Below are positions 1 through 7,980 of a stretch of 17,492 bases of DNA, piece after piece. The stretch is taken from contig JAAYAE010000096.1 of the NCBI GenBank assembly GCA_012719555.1, positions 1 through 17,492 of the forward strand, in the 5' to 3' direction. A program made the translations under genes and the position numbers. The notes below the pieces were generated by a model. It had not been told where the DNA came from, made no database searches, and was given only the letters and a program-made list of their open reading frames with translations. This DNA comes from Acholeplasmataceae bacterium (GTDB lineage Bacteria; Bacillota; Negativicutes; Acidaminococcales; Acidaminococcaceae). Position 1 is the first letter of the stretch. The number at the start of each line of letters is the position of its first letter.

Positions 1-17
1 CGGTTGCTCCTTTATAA

Positions 18-46
18 TTGATAAAATATGCTAAATAAGGTAGAAT
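18..46 (+). promoter_or_regulatory. Sigma-A promoter of the first gene
   Basis: A TTGATA -35 box (18-23) and a TAGAAT -10 box (41-46) are separated by exactly 17 bases and lie just upstream of the ribosome binding site of the 156-residue protein. Read by eye; no start site is known. Confidence 0.6.
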
Positions 47-78
47 AGAAACATATTCTAAAATTGGAGGTTATATAA

Positions 79-549
79 ATGCCTGATAATAAAATTATTG
101 CAACGACAGATTTTCCAAGTTTAATACATAACGCGGAGGTCTGCGGAGAAATAGTAAAATGGGGAAATAATAATGGGTATCCTTTACAAAAGGCAAAATT
201 AATTGCGAAATTGGAAGCTTATGTTGGTTTCGCTCCTGAATATATGGTTGTAGCTAGAAGAAAACCGCCCATACCGGGAGGTTGGACGGTTACTGTTGAA
301 AAGTATGAACCGGAGACTCGTATTATTCCGGTGAATGTAAAAAAGGTAAAAAAAGCTGATGGCAGTAGTGACTATGAAATCAATAAGTTTGTTTTGAAAA
401 TGATGGATGAATATCGCAAGGAAGGTTTAACAATTAATATTAGCAAGATACCTTCCGAGATTTATGGGTCAATGACTCGTGAAATTACTGCTACAGGTCA
501 TCCGATTTTAGTGGAATCTTTTGAAGAATTTATAGACAATATGCGCTAA
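79..549 (+). CDS. Hypothetical protein, 156 aa
   Basis: I do not recognise this protein. It is soluble-looking, with no signal peptide or membrane segment. It begins with a short lead (MPDNKIIATTDF), has a proline/glycine turn around residues 67-72 (PPIPGG), then a lysine-rich stretch (VKKVKKADG), and ends in an acidic helix-like tail (ESFEEFIDNMR). There is no cysteine pair or obvious catalytic motif. The ATG at 79 is supported by GGAGG at 66-70 with eight bases between, and a good promoter lies at 18-46. The gene is monocistronic: a strong terminator follows at once and thiC converges from the other side. That it is a real gene is well supported by promoter, RBS and terminator; its function is unknown. 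Confidence 0.8.
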   Translation: MPDNKIIATTDFPSLIHNAEVCGEIVKWGNNNGYPLQKAKLIAKLEAYVGFAPEYMVVARRKPPIPGGWTVTVEKYEPETRIIPVNVKKVKKADGSSDYEINKFVLKMMDEYRKEGLTINISKIPSEIYGSMTREITATGHPILVESFEEFIDNMR

Positions 550-557
550 TTAAGACC

Positions 558-593
558 AACGCTGCTATTTTTTAGCAGCGTTTTTCTTTTTTT
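558..593 (+). terminator. Intrinsic terminator after the hypothetical gene, overlapping the thiC end
   Basis: AACGCTGCTA (558-567) pairs perfectly with TAGCAGCGTT (573-582) around a short T loop and is followed by TTTTTCTTTTTTT. It ends plus-strand transcription. On the minus strand the same bases encode the last residues and stop codon of thiC, and there is no U-tract in that direction, so it does not terminate thiC. Confidence 0.85.
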
Positions 594-1878
594 CGGCGTC
601 TAAATATTCCCCAACAATTTTCACGGCACAATAATCCCCACACATAGAGCAAGCTTCATCATCACTCTTGTTTTTTGCATCACGGAAACGTTGTGCTTTT
701 ACAGGGTCTATAGCTAATTTAATTTGCTCAGGCCAGTTTAATTCTTTACGTGCTTTTGCCATTTTCAAATCCCATTCAATTGCTGAGGGAATTCCTTTTA
801 CAATATCAGCAGAATGTCCGGCAATGCGAGTTGCTATTACACCTTCACGTACATCGTCAATATCAGGTAAACCTAGATGTTCGGCAGGAGTAACATAGCA
901 CAAGAAATCGGCGCCGGCAGAGGCGGCAAGCGTACCACCGATAGCGGAAGTAATGTGATCATAGCCTGGTGCGATGTCTGTTACTAAAGGCCCTAACACA
1001 TAGAAAGGTGCACCTTTACAGAGACTCTTTTGTAATTGCATATTAGTTGCTATTTGGTTATAGGGTACATGGCCAGGGCCTTCTACCATAACTTGAACAC
1101 CGCGTTCCCAGGCTCTTTGTGTTAATTCGCCTAAGTTAATAAGCTCTTGTATTTGAGCTCTGTCTGTAGCATCAGCTAAGCAACCTGGACGCAGGCCATC
1201 GCCTAGACTAATAGTTACATCGTATTTTTCACAGATGTCTAAAATTTCATCATAATATTCATAAAAAGGATTTTCCTTTTCGTTATGTAGCATCCAACCC
1301 GTAATAAAAGAGCCACCTCTGCTAACTACGTCCATAACCCGGCCTTCCGTGGTTAAAGCATGGATTACGTTCTTGTTGATACCGCAGTGCATGGTCATGA
1401 AATCAGCACCATCTTTAGCTTGTTCTTCAATAACTTGGAAAATATCTTCTTTGGTCATTTCTACAACGGCACCGTGAGTTTTTATAGCATTTACAGTAGC
1501 TTGATAAATGGGGACGGTACCGACCATAACAGTAGAGGCAGCTATAATGGAACGCCTGGATTGATCAATATTATCACCGGTGCTTAAATCCATTACGGCA
1601 TCAGCCCCGGCGTCAATGGCAGCTTTTAGTTTGGCTAGTTCCGGTTCCGGATCAGGATATGATGAGGAAGTACCAATATTGGCATTAACTTTTGTGGTTA
1701 ACCCTTTGCCTACCCCTCTGGGGATGAGGTTTTTATGATTAATATTTGCGCAGATGGCGATGGTTCCTTCCGCAACTCGGGCCCTAATAATTTCCACAGG
1801 AATGTTCTCTTGTGTAGCCACAATTTTCATTTCTTCAGTAATAATGTTGTTACGAGCTTTTTGCATTTGTGTTTGCAT
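565..1878 (-). CDS. thiC: Phosphomethylpyrimidine synthase ThiC
   Basis: ThiC converts aminoimidazole ribotide to hydroxymethylpyrimidine phosphate, the pyrimidine branch of thiamine synthesis, using a 4Fe-4S cluster and SAM in the cytoplasm. The 437-residue product shows family blocks such as GADAVMDLSTG, TMHCGIN, SLGDGLRPG, MVEGPGHVP and PLVTDIAPGYDHI. The C-terminal cluster motif is CSMCGDYC (Cys410, Cys413, Cys417), spaced CX2CX3C rather than the textbook CX2CX4C. The length matches the shorter ThiC form without the long N-terminal extension. The frame is open 25 codons further upstream, but those codons lie in the riboswitch expression platform. The ATG at 1876-1878 follows GGGAGG (1885-1890) with six bases between and is the chosen start. 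A TPP riboswitch precedes it, so thiamine pyrophosphate repression is expected. Confidence 0.95.
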   Translation of the reverse strand: MQTQMQKARNNIITEEMKIVATQENIPVEIIRARVAEGTIAICANINHKNLIPRGVGKGLTTKVNANIGTSSSYPDPEPELAKLKAAIDAGADAVMDLSTGDNIDQSRRSIIAASTVMVGTVPIYQATVNAIKTHGAVVEMTKEDIFQVIEEQAKDGADFMTMHCGINKNVIHALTTEGRVMDVVSRGGSFITGWMLHNEKENPFYEYYDEILDICEKYDVTISLGDGLRPGCLADATDRAQIQELINLGELTQRAWERGVQVMVEGPGHVPYNQIATNMQLQKSLCKGAPFYVLGPLVTDIAPGYDHITSAIGGTLAASAGADFLCYVTPAEHLGLPDIDDVREGVIATRIAGHSADIVKGIPSAIEWDLKMAKARKELNWPEQIKLAIDPVKAQRFRDAKNKSDDEACSMCGDYCAVKIVGEYLDAEKKKNAAKK

Positions 1879-1890
1879 AATATGCCTCCC

Positions 1891-1926
1891 AAAATAAAAT
1901 AACCGCTTTCTTTTTAAAGAAAGCGG
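1891..1926 (-). terminator. Expression-platform hairpin of the TPP riboswitch
   Basis: On the minus strand CCGCTTTCTTT pairs with AAAGAAAGCGG (1903-1913 with 1916-1926) and is followed by TTATTTTATTTT, immediately before the thiC ribosome binding site. This fits a transcription terminator controlled by the upstream aptamer. The T-tract is interrupted, so partial control at translation is also possible. Confidence 0.7.
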
Positions 1927-1950
1927 CGCCTTAAAACTACCTAAAGGTAC

Positions 1951-2027
1951 CACTTCCCTACGACGGTATTATCCGCAATCAGGTTCTAAGGGTCGACCAT
2001 AGGTCTCTCAGCATTCAGCGCCCCCAG
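1951..2027 (-). promoter_or_regulatory. TPP riboswitch (THI element)
   Basis: Read on the minus strand, the leader contains CTGGGGGCGCTG, then GCTGAGAG, then ACCCTTAGAACCTGAT, then GGATAATACCGTCGTAGGGA. These are the conserved blocks of the thiamine pyrophosphate aptamer in their usual order. It sits directly upstream of thiC, the classical target. TPP binding should favour the terminator hairpin at 1891-1926. Confidence 0.95.
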
Positions 2028-2160
2028 TGATAAAAAACTATTGATTTATAGGGTAAGTTTAACAAAAATATCTAGGAAATACAATGCTTTATTTATTGAT
2101 TTAATATATAATAGTTACAGATTACAAGTTGAAAAAATAATTTACATGGTTGCTTTTTTA

Positions 2161-2220
2161 TTGTACACTATTTGTGTGCAAGTATACATGATTTATAAGT
2201 AAGTATACATGAACTAGTGT
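2161..2220 (+). promoter_or_regulatory. Promoter and operator-like repeats upstream of the PFOR gene
   Basis: The 12-mer AAGTATACATGA occurs at 2180-2191 and again at 2201-2212, exactly 21 bp apart, about two helical turns. Each copy contains the palindrome GTATAC. A possible -35 TTGTAC (2161-2166) and -10 TATACA (2183-2188, spacer 16) would put the first copy on the -10 element. TTGTGT (2172-2177) with TATAAG (2194-2199) is an alternative. A small inverted repeat ACAC-N5-GTGT lies at 2165-2177. The repeats look like binding sites for a regulator, but no known consensus was matched. Confidence 0.5.
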
Positions 2221-2253
2221 AAGAAATTTTATGGGAAAGAGGGTGTCTCCCCA

Positions 2254-5200
2254 ATGGCAAAAATGAAAACAATGGATGGTAACACTGCTGCCGCATATGT
2301 GTCTTATGCATTTACGGACGTAGCGGCTATTTACCCCATCACGCCGTCTTCACCTATGGCTGAAGTAAGCGATGAATGGGCAGCACAAGGCAAGAAAAAC
2401 CTATTTGGTCAAACTTTGAAAGTTATGGAAATGCAGTCAGAAGCAGGAGCTTCAGGTGCGGTGCATGGGTCTTTAGCAGCAGGGGCGCTTACTACTACGT
2501 ATACTGCTTCCCAAGGTTTATTACTTATGATTCCTAATATGTACAAAATCGCCGGAGAATTGCTTCCGGGTGTATTTCAAGTATCGGCAAGAGCCTTAGC
2601 CACTAGCTCACTTTCTATTTTTGGCGATCATCAAGATGTTATGGCTGCACGTCAAACAGGATTCGCACTTTTGGCTGAAAGCAGCGTACAAGAAGTTATG
2701 GATCTTTCCGCCGTAGCACATTTGTCCGCTATTCGTGGTCGAGTACCTTTCTTGAATTTCTTCGACGGGTTCCGAACTTCTCATGAAATTCAAAAGGTTG
2801 AACTTATTGATTATGCGGTTTTAGATAAAATGCTTGACAAAGAAGCAGTAGCCGCTTTCCGGGCCCGCGGATTAAATCCGGACAAACCCGTTATTAGAGG
2901 TACAGCTCAAAATCCTGATATTTACTTCCAAACCCGCGAAGCAGTAAATGAATATTATAAGGCTTTGCCGGCTATTGTTGAAGACTATATGAACCAAGTA
3001 AGTGCGGTAACAGGTCGCAAATATGGCCTATTTAATTATTATGGAGCAGAAGATGCTGAACGCGTAATAATTATTATGGGTTCAGGCGCAGAGACTGTAC
3101 AAACTGTAGTAGAGGCTTTGAATGCCAAGGGTGTAAAAGTTGGTGTGTTGGTTGTGCATTTATACCGTCCGTTCTCTGCTAAGCATTTTCTTGCAGCTAT
3201 GCCTAAGAGCGTTAAAAAGATTGCTGTTATGGACAGAACTAAAGAGCCGGGAGCTTTGGGAGAACCGCTGTATTTAGATGTCCGTGAAGTTTACTACAAC
3301 AGTGATGAGCGTCCTGTTATTATTGGCGGCCGTTATGGTTTGGGTTCTAAAGACTTGTTCCCGGCTGATGTTTTGGCTGTATACGAAAACTTAAATGCAG
3401 CTGAGCCTAAGAACGGTTTTACCGTTGGTATAGTGGACGACGTTACAGCCACTTCACTACCAATAAAAGAAGCTTTAAATACTACCCCTGCTGGCACAAA
3501 GAGCTGCAAGTTCTGGGGACTGGGCTCTGATGGTACTGTTGGTGCTAATAAGAGTGCAATTAAAATTATAGGCGACCATACCGACATGTATGCGCAAGGC
3601 TACTTCTCCTATGATTCCAAGAAATCAGGAGGAATTACGGTATCACATTTGCGCTTTGGTGATACACCTATTCGTGCACCTTACCTAATCAACTTTGCTG
3701 ACTTTGTAGCGGTACATAACCAATCATATGTACATAAGTATGATGTTCTTGCCGGGCTTAAAGCAGGAGGGACTTTCCTACTGAATTGTCAATGGGGGCC
3801 TGAAGAGTTAGAGGTTAATCTGCCTGGGCAGATGAAACGCTATATTGCTGAAAATAAAATCAAATTTTATACTATAGATGCAGTAAAAATTGCTGAAAGT
3901 ATTGGTTTGGGCGGACGCATTAATATGATAATGCAATCTGCATTTTTCAAATTGGCAGAAATCATTTCTGTTGCTGATGCTAGTAAGTATCTAAAAGAAG
4001 CAATTGATCATTCTTATGGCCTTAAAGGTCAAGATGTTTTGGATATGAACTATGCTGCTGTTGATCAGGGTGCTGAGGCCGTAGTAGAAGTAAAGGTTCC
4101 TGCTGCTTGGGCAGAAGCCAAAGACACCAGCGAGCTTGCAATAACTGAAAATGAATTTGCCAAGAATATTTTGGAGCCGATGAATAGGATGGAGGGCGAC
4201 AAATTACCTGTCAGCAGTTTCCTTGATCATGCTGACGGATCTTTCCCTTCAGGAACTTCCGCTTTTGAGAAACGCGGAATAGCTATTAATGTTCCGGAAT
4301 GGCAGATTGACAAATGTATTCAATGTAATCAATGCGCTTTTGTGTGTCCTCATGCTGTTATTCGTCCTGTTTTGCTAAATGAAGAGGAAATGGCCGCTGC
4401 TCCTGCAGGCTTAACTGCTAAAGACGCTGTTGGGGCTAAGGACCTTAAATTCCGTATTGCAGTATCCGCAATGGATTGCGTAGGTTGTGGTAATTGCGTA
4501 CAGGTTTGTCCCGCTAAGGAAAAGGCTCTAATTATGAAGCCTTTGGCAACGCAAATGGATCAAGTTGCCTTGTGGGACTATGTATCAAATAAAGTAGCTC
4601 ATAAAGCCAATCCTATGAATAAGAAAACGGTTAAAGGTGTTCAATTTGAAGAACCGTTACTAGAATTTTCCGGTGCTTGTGCCGGCTGCGGCGAAACCCC
4701 ATACGCTAAACTGGTAACTCAATTAGTGGGTGACCGTATGATGATTGCTAATGCTACCGGATGTACTTCTATTTGGGGTGCCAGTGCACCGTCTATGCCA
4801 TATACGAAGAATTGCAAGGGCCATGGCCCGAGCTGGGCTAACTCATTGTTTGAGGATAATGCCGAGTATGGTTTGGGTATGTTCTTGGGAGTTAAACAAT
4901 CACGTGAAAGGGTTGCCGCAATGATAAAAGCAACGCTTACACAAAATATCAGTGCAGAGTTAAAGGCAGCTATGGAAGACTGGCTGGCTAATGAAAATGT
5001 CGGAGAAGGGACGCGTGAGCGTGCTGAAGCCCTTGAAGCTTTACTAGCTAAAGAAAAAGACGGTAATGCTGTTTTAGAAGAAATTTATGCAAACAAAAAT
5101 CTTTTTGTTAAACGGTCCCATTGGATTTTTGGTGGCGACGGCTGGGCATATGACATCGGATTTGGCGGAGTCGACCATGTATTGGCTTCCGGTGAAGATG

Positions 5201-5766
5201 TGAACATTATGGTTTTTGATACTGAAGTATATTCAAACACAGGGGGTCAATCTTCTAAGTCTACGCCAACTGCCGCTATTGCAAAGTTTGCTGCCAGCGG
5301 CAAAAAGACCAAGAAAAAAGATTTGGGTATGATTGCCATGACTTATGGCTATGTATATGTAGCACAAGTTGCTATGGGTGCAGATAAGAACCAAACCTTG
5401 AAGGCCATTGCTGAGGCAGAGGCTTATCCCGGACCATCAATTATTATTGCTTATTCTCCTTGTATTAACCACGGTTTGAAATTGGGTATGGGATGTACGC
5501 AGTTAGAGGAAAAACGTGCTGTTGAGGCAGGGTATTGGGCTAACTTCCGTTATAACCCAGCACTTAAGGCTGAAGGAAAACAAGCTTTCTTCCTAGATTC
5601 TAAAGAGCCTACGGCAGATTTCAGAGAATTTTTGTTGGGAGAAGTTCGTTATTCCTCCTTACTCAAACAGTTCCCAGATACGGCTGAAGCACTTTTTGAA
5701 AAAACACACAAAGACGCAATGGAGCGTATTGCCGGGTATAAAAAATTAGCCGAGGAAAAGCTATAA
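2254..5766 (+). CDS. nifJ: Pyruvate:ferredoxin (flavodoxin) oxidoreductase
   Basis: This enzyme oxidises pyruvate with CoA to acetyl-CoA and CO2 and reduces ferredoxin or flavodoxin, a central step of anaerobic metabolism. The product is a single 1170-residue chain, the usual length of the homodimeric bacterial form. It starts with the pyrimidine-binding domain (AIYPITPSSPMAE near residue 25). A ferredoxin-like domain carries two 4Fe-4S motifs, Cys688/691/694/698 (CIQCNQCAFVCP) and Cys742/745/748/752 (CVGCGNCVQVCP). The C-terminal TPP domain has CAGC (Cys809/812), Cys837 and Cys1070 for the proximal cluster, plus GDGWAYDIG and YSNTGGQSS for TPP and magnesium. No key residue seems to be missing. 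The ATG at 2254 follows a purine-rich AGAGGG site. It is divergent from thiC, preceded by duplicated operator-like repeats and followed by its own terminator, so it is monocistronic. Confidence 0.97.
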   Translation: MAKMKTMDGNTAAAYVSYAFTDVAAIYPITPSSPMAEVSDEWAAQGKKNLFGQTLKVMEMQSEAGASGAVHGSLAAGALTTTYTASQGLLLMIPNMYKIAGELLPGVFQVSARALATSSLSIFGDHQDVMAARQTGFALLAESSVQEVMDLSAVAHLSAIRGRVPFLNFFDGFRTSHEIQKVELIDYAVLDKMLDKEAVAAFRARGLNPDKPVIRGTAQNPDIYFQTREAVNEYYKALPAIVEDYMNQVSAVTGRKYGLFNYYGAEDAERVIIIMGSGAETVQTVVEALNAKGVKVGVLVVHLYRPFSAKHFLAAMPKSVKKIAVMDRTKEPGALGEPLYLDVREVYYNSDERPVIIGGRYGLGSKDLFPADVLAVYENLNAAEPKNGFTVGIVDDVTATSLPIKEALNTTPAGTKSCKFWGLGSDGTVGANKSAIKIIGDHTDMYAQGYFSYDSKKSGGITVSHLRFGDTPIRAPYLINFADFVAVHNQSYVHKYDVLAGLKAGGTFLLNCQWGPEELEVNLPGQMKRYIAENKIKFYTIDAVKIAESIGLGGRINMIMQSAFFKLAEIISVADASKYLKEAIDHSYGLKGQDVLDMNYAAVDQGAEAVVEVKVPAAWAEAKDTSELAITENEFAKNILEPMNRMEGDKLPVSSFLDHADGSFPSGTSAFEKRGIAINVPEWQIDKCIQCNQCAFVCPHAVIRPVLLNEEEMAAAPAGLTAKDAVGAKDLKFRIAVSAMDCVGCGNCVQVCPAKEKALIMKPLATQMDQVALWDYVSNKVAHKANPMNKKTVKGVQFEEPLLEFSGACAGCGETPYAKLVTQLVGDRMMIANATGCTSIWGASAPSMPYTKNCKGHGPSWANSLFEDNAEYGLGMFLGVKQSRERVAAMIKATLTQNISAELKAAMEDWLANENVGEGTRERAEALEALLAKEKDGNAVLEEIYANKNLFVKRSHWIFGGDGWAYDIGFGGVDHVLASGEDVNIMVFDTEVYSNTGGQSSKSTPTAAIAKFAASGKKTKKKDLGMIAMTYGYVYVAQVAMGADKNQTLKAIAEAEAYPGPSIIIAYSPCINHGLKLGMGCTQLEEKRAVEAGYWANFRYNPALKAEGKQAFFLDSKEPTADFREFLLGEVRYSSLLKQFPDTAEALFEKTHKDAMERIAGYKKLAEEKL

Positions 5767-5781
5767 TAATTATCAAAGTCG

Positions 5782-5820
5782 GAACACATCGCATATAAAT
5801 TATGCGATGTGTTCTTTTTT
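5782..5820 (+). terminator. Intrinsic terminator after the PFOR gene
   Basis: GAACACATCGCATA (5782-5795) pairs perfectly with TATGCGATGTGTTC (5801-5814) and is followed by a run of T. It ends the single-gene PFOR transcript. Confidence 0.93.
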
Positions 5821-5841
5821 ATAGTATGCTAATGTCTTGTA

Positions 5842-5850
5842 TGTTATAAT
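5842..5850 (+). promoter_or_regulatory. Extended -10 promoter of the Na/Pi symporter gene
   Basis: TGTTATAAT gives a consensus -10 (5845-5850) with an extended TGn element. No convincing -35 lies at the right distance. It is placed between the PFOR terminator and the next gene. Confidence 0.5.
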
Positions 5851-5903
5851 ATATGAGGTATTCATACGGAAGTATTAACAAGTTTTAATTTAAGGAGAAT
5901 AAA

Positions 5904-7511
5904 ATGCTGGTATATTTTTTTACTTTTCTTGGTGGTTTAGCACTTTTCCTCTATGGCATGCAACTTATGGGAGATGGCCTGCAACAAGCCGCAGGTGCAC
6001 GTTTGCAAAAAATACTGGAAGCATTAACCGGTGTTACTGTTTTTGGTGTGGCTCTGGGAGCTGGAGTAACAGCTGTTTTACAATCCAGTAGTGCGACTAC
6101 TGTTATGACGGTAGGTTTGGTTAATGCAGGGTTGTTGACGTTGAAACAAGCCTTTGGTATTGTTATGGGTGCGAATATAGGGACCACGGTTACGGCCCAA
6201 TTAATTGCTTTTAAACTAACGGATTATATTACATTAATTCTAGCTATTGGTTTTGTTATGCAGGCTTTTTGCACTCGCCGTAAAGTAAAATATTTCGGAC
6301 AAGTGTTGCTTGGTTTTGGCATACTGATGCTGGGTATGAGTATGATGAGCGACTCTGTCAGTCCATTACGTCAATATGCTGGGTTTATTTCTTTTATTCA
6401 GACTTTTGCAGTTCACCCAATTTTGGGTTTATGTGTGGGCGTGCTTATGACAGTTGTTATTCAATCAAGCAGTGCTACTATTGGTATATTGATTGCCATG
6501 GCAAGTCAAGGTCTTATTCCTTTAGAAGGGGCTATACCTGTTCTTCTGGGCGATAATATTGGTACTTGTATTACTGCTGTTATGGCTACTCTTAGAGCCA
6601 ACATTAATGCTAAACGTGTAGCCCTGGCACATGTGCTGTTTAACGTTGTAGGCAGTTTGATTTTTTTGATATTTATGGATTATTTTATAAAATTTGTATT
6701 AACAGTCTCGCCTGAGAATAATATTGCTAGGCAAATTGCCAATGCCCATACGGCTTTTAATGTTTTAAATACATTGTTATTTTTGCCTTTTGCCGGTAAA
6801 TTCACTGATTTCATTCAAGTACTTATGCCGGGTGATGACACTTGTGTTTCGCGTAAACCACAATTTCTCAATGATGACATGCTTTCTACTCCTGCTATTG
6901 CCATGAGCCTTGCTACTAAAGAAGTAGTACGTATGGGCAACATGGCAAAGACAAATATAGAACAAGCTTTTATGGCCATTGATGCTTTTGACAGTCATAA
7001 AATAGCATATGTTTTGGAACATGAACCAGCTATCGATGCTTTGGAAGAAGACATTACTTGTTATTTGACAAAAATGTCTGAGAAACAAATGGATACTGAG
7101 ATGTCAGCACGACATACCGGTTTGTTGCATGCTTGTAATGATATTGAGCGTATAGGCGATCACGCCGAAACAATTGCAAAAAAGGTGCGTAATATGCATG
7201 AAGACGCAGTAACTTTTTCGCCTGAAGCGCAGCAAGAGCTAAGAGAACTTGGTGGCTTAGTATTAGAAACATGTACTAAGGCTTTGGCAGCACTGGAAAA
7301 TGATGATAGAGAATTGGCCCAAGAAGCACTTAATATATCACATCAAGTTAAACTTAATCAAAAAGAAATTCGCAAAAATCATGTTACAAGATTAAATGAA
7401 AAAATATGTACTCCTGCTAGTGGATTTGTCATGTTGGAACTTCTTATAAACATGAAGAGAGTATCTGATCATAGTAAGAATATAAGTCAGTTGGTTCTTG
7501 GCGAATTTTAA
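5904..7511 (+). CDS. Na/phosphate cotransporter with PhoU-like C-terminal domain
   Basis: This is a membrane transporter of the sodium-dependent phosphate symporter (NptA/YjbB, PF02690) family, 535 residues. The membrane part has the two inverted repeats typical of the family, each with a QSSSAT signature: residues 60-65 (QSSSATT) and 187-192 (QSSSATI). Each is followed by a GANIGT or GDNIGT loop. From about residue 340 the chain is soluble and helical and resembles a PhoU domain (HACNDIERIGDHAETIAKK; MKRVSDHSKNI). The ATG at 5904 has AAGGAG six to seven bases upstream. The likely role is phosphate import or export coupled to sodium; the direction cannot be judged from sequence. It stands alone between the PFOR terminator and the tRNA promoter. 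No terminator is obvious between its stop codon and the tRNA gene, so readthrough into the tRNA is possible. Confidence 0.9.
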   Translation: MLVYFFTFLGGLALFLYGMQLMGDGLQQAAGARLQKILEALTGVTVFGVALGAGVTAVLQSSSATTVMTVGLVNAGLLTLKQAFGIVMGANIGTTVTAQLIAFKLTDYITLILAIGFVMQAFCTRRKVKYFGQVLLGFGILMLGMSMMSDSVSPLRQYAGFISFIQTFAVHPILGLCVGVLMTVVIQSSSATIGILIAMASQGLIPLEGAIPVLLGDNIGTCITAVMATLRANINAKRVALAHVLFNVVGSLIFLIFMDYFIKFVLTVSPENNIARQIANAHTAFNVLNTLLFLPFAGKFTDFIQVLMPGDDTCVSRKPQFLNDDMLSTPAIAMSLATKEVVRMGNMAKTNIEQAFMAIDAFDSHKIAYVLEHEPAIDALEEDITCYLTKMSEKQMDTEMSARHTGLLHACNDIERIGDHAETIAKKVRNMHEDAVTFSPEAQQELRELGGLVLETCTKALAALENDDRELAQEALNISHQVKLNQKEIRKNHVTRLNEKICTPASGFVMLELLINMKRVSDHSKNISQLVLGEF

Positions 7512-7542
7512 TGGAATATATGTAAGAGTTTGCATTTTTGCC

Positions 7543-7572
7543 TTGACAAAGACCCAGACCGTCCCTTATAAT
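7543..7572 (+). promoter_or_regulatory. Promoter of the tRNA-Gly gene
   Basis: A perfect -35 TTGACA (7543-7548) and a perfect -10 TATAAT (7567-7572) are separated by 18 bases. The tRNA begins 21 bases downstream. The strength fits a stable-RNA promoter. Confidence 0.85.
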
Positions 7573-7593
7573 AGCAAATGTAACATTTTAACT

Positions 7594-7668
<75 letters not shown>

Positions 7669-7677
7669 ACAAATATT

Positions 7678-7709
7678 ATCCTATTCTACACTGTAGAGTA
7701 GGATTTTTT
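7678..7709 (+). terminator. Intrinsic terminator after tRNA-Gly
   Basis: ATCCTATTCTAC pairs with GTAGAGTAGGAT (one G-T pair) around a 3-4 base loop, followed by TTTTTT. It ends the tRNA transcript. Confidence 0.9.
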
Positions 7710-7858
7710 ATTGTAAGGAAAAATGCTTATTGTACTTAACTTTTAAATGAATTTTTCTATTAAATGGGGAAATTATGCTGTTTTAATAACAGGTATTTGG
7801 GTAGCAGAAGAATCTATGGTCTTTTTTTTATATATAATGTAAGAACTACATCCATAAG

Positions 7859-7887
7859 TTGCCAAATATTGCCCTTTATGGTATGAT
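7859..7887 (+). promoter_or_regulatory. Putative promoter of the tig gene
   Basis: TTGCCA (7859-7864) and TATGAT (7882-7887) are separated by 17 bases, 94 bases upstream of the tig start. A second TATAAT at 7833-7838 has no clear -35. The remaining sequence between the tRNA terminator and tig (7710-7980) holds no supported gene. Confidence 0.45.
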
Positions 7888-7946
7888 AAACAAGCGGTTT
7901 TTGTGGATATTTTCAAAAAACAAGCGATTATAAAACAAAAAATAAG

Positions 7947-7965
7947 TATTTCGCATAGCGAAATA
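7947..7965 (+). promoter_or_regulatory. Hairpin abutting the tig ribosome binding site
   Basis: TATTTCGC (7947-7954) and GCGAAATA (7958-7965) form a perfect 8-bp stem with a three-base loop. Its 3' edge touches AAGGAGG (7965-7971), the tig ribosome binding site. There is no T-tract, so it is not a terminator. It could influence translation or mRNA stability. Confidence 0.45.
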
Positions 7966-7980
7966 AGGAGGATTTCTTTA

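Noticed and set aside
1879..1953. N-terminal extension of ThiC by 25 residues (MVPLGSFKAPLS...)
   Set aside because: It is encoded by the riboswitch expression platform and terminator hairpin. The ATG at 1876-1878 has the ribosome binding site.
2165..2190. Rex or CcpA site upstream of the PFOR gene
   Set aside because: The TTGTGTGCAA stretch does not match the symmetric Rex consensus, and no cre-like pattern is present.
7747..7842. Possible 31-codon small membrane protein between the tRNA and tig
   Set aside because: There is no ribosome binding site, the composition is simply AT-rich, and the ORF runs over a candidate -10 element.
7903..7980. N-terminal extension of trigger factor by 26 residues
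   Set aside because: It spans the hairpin and ribosome binding site of the true ATG at 7981 and does not look like a trigger factor N-terminus.
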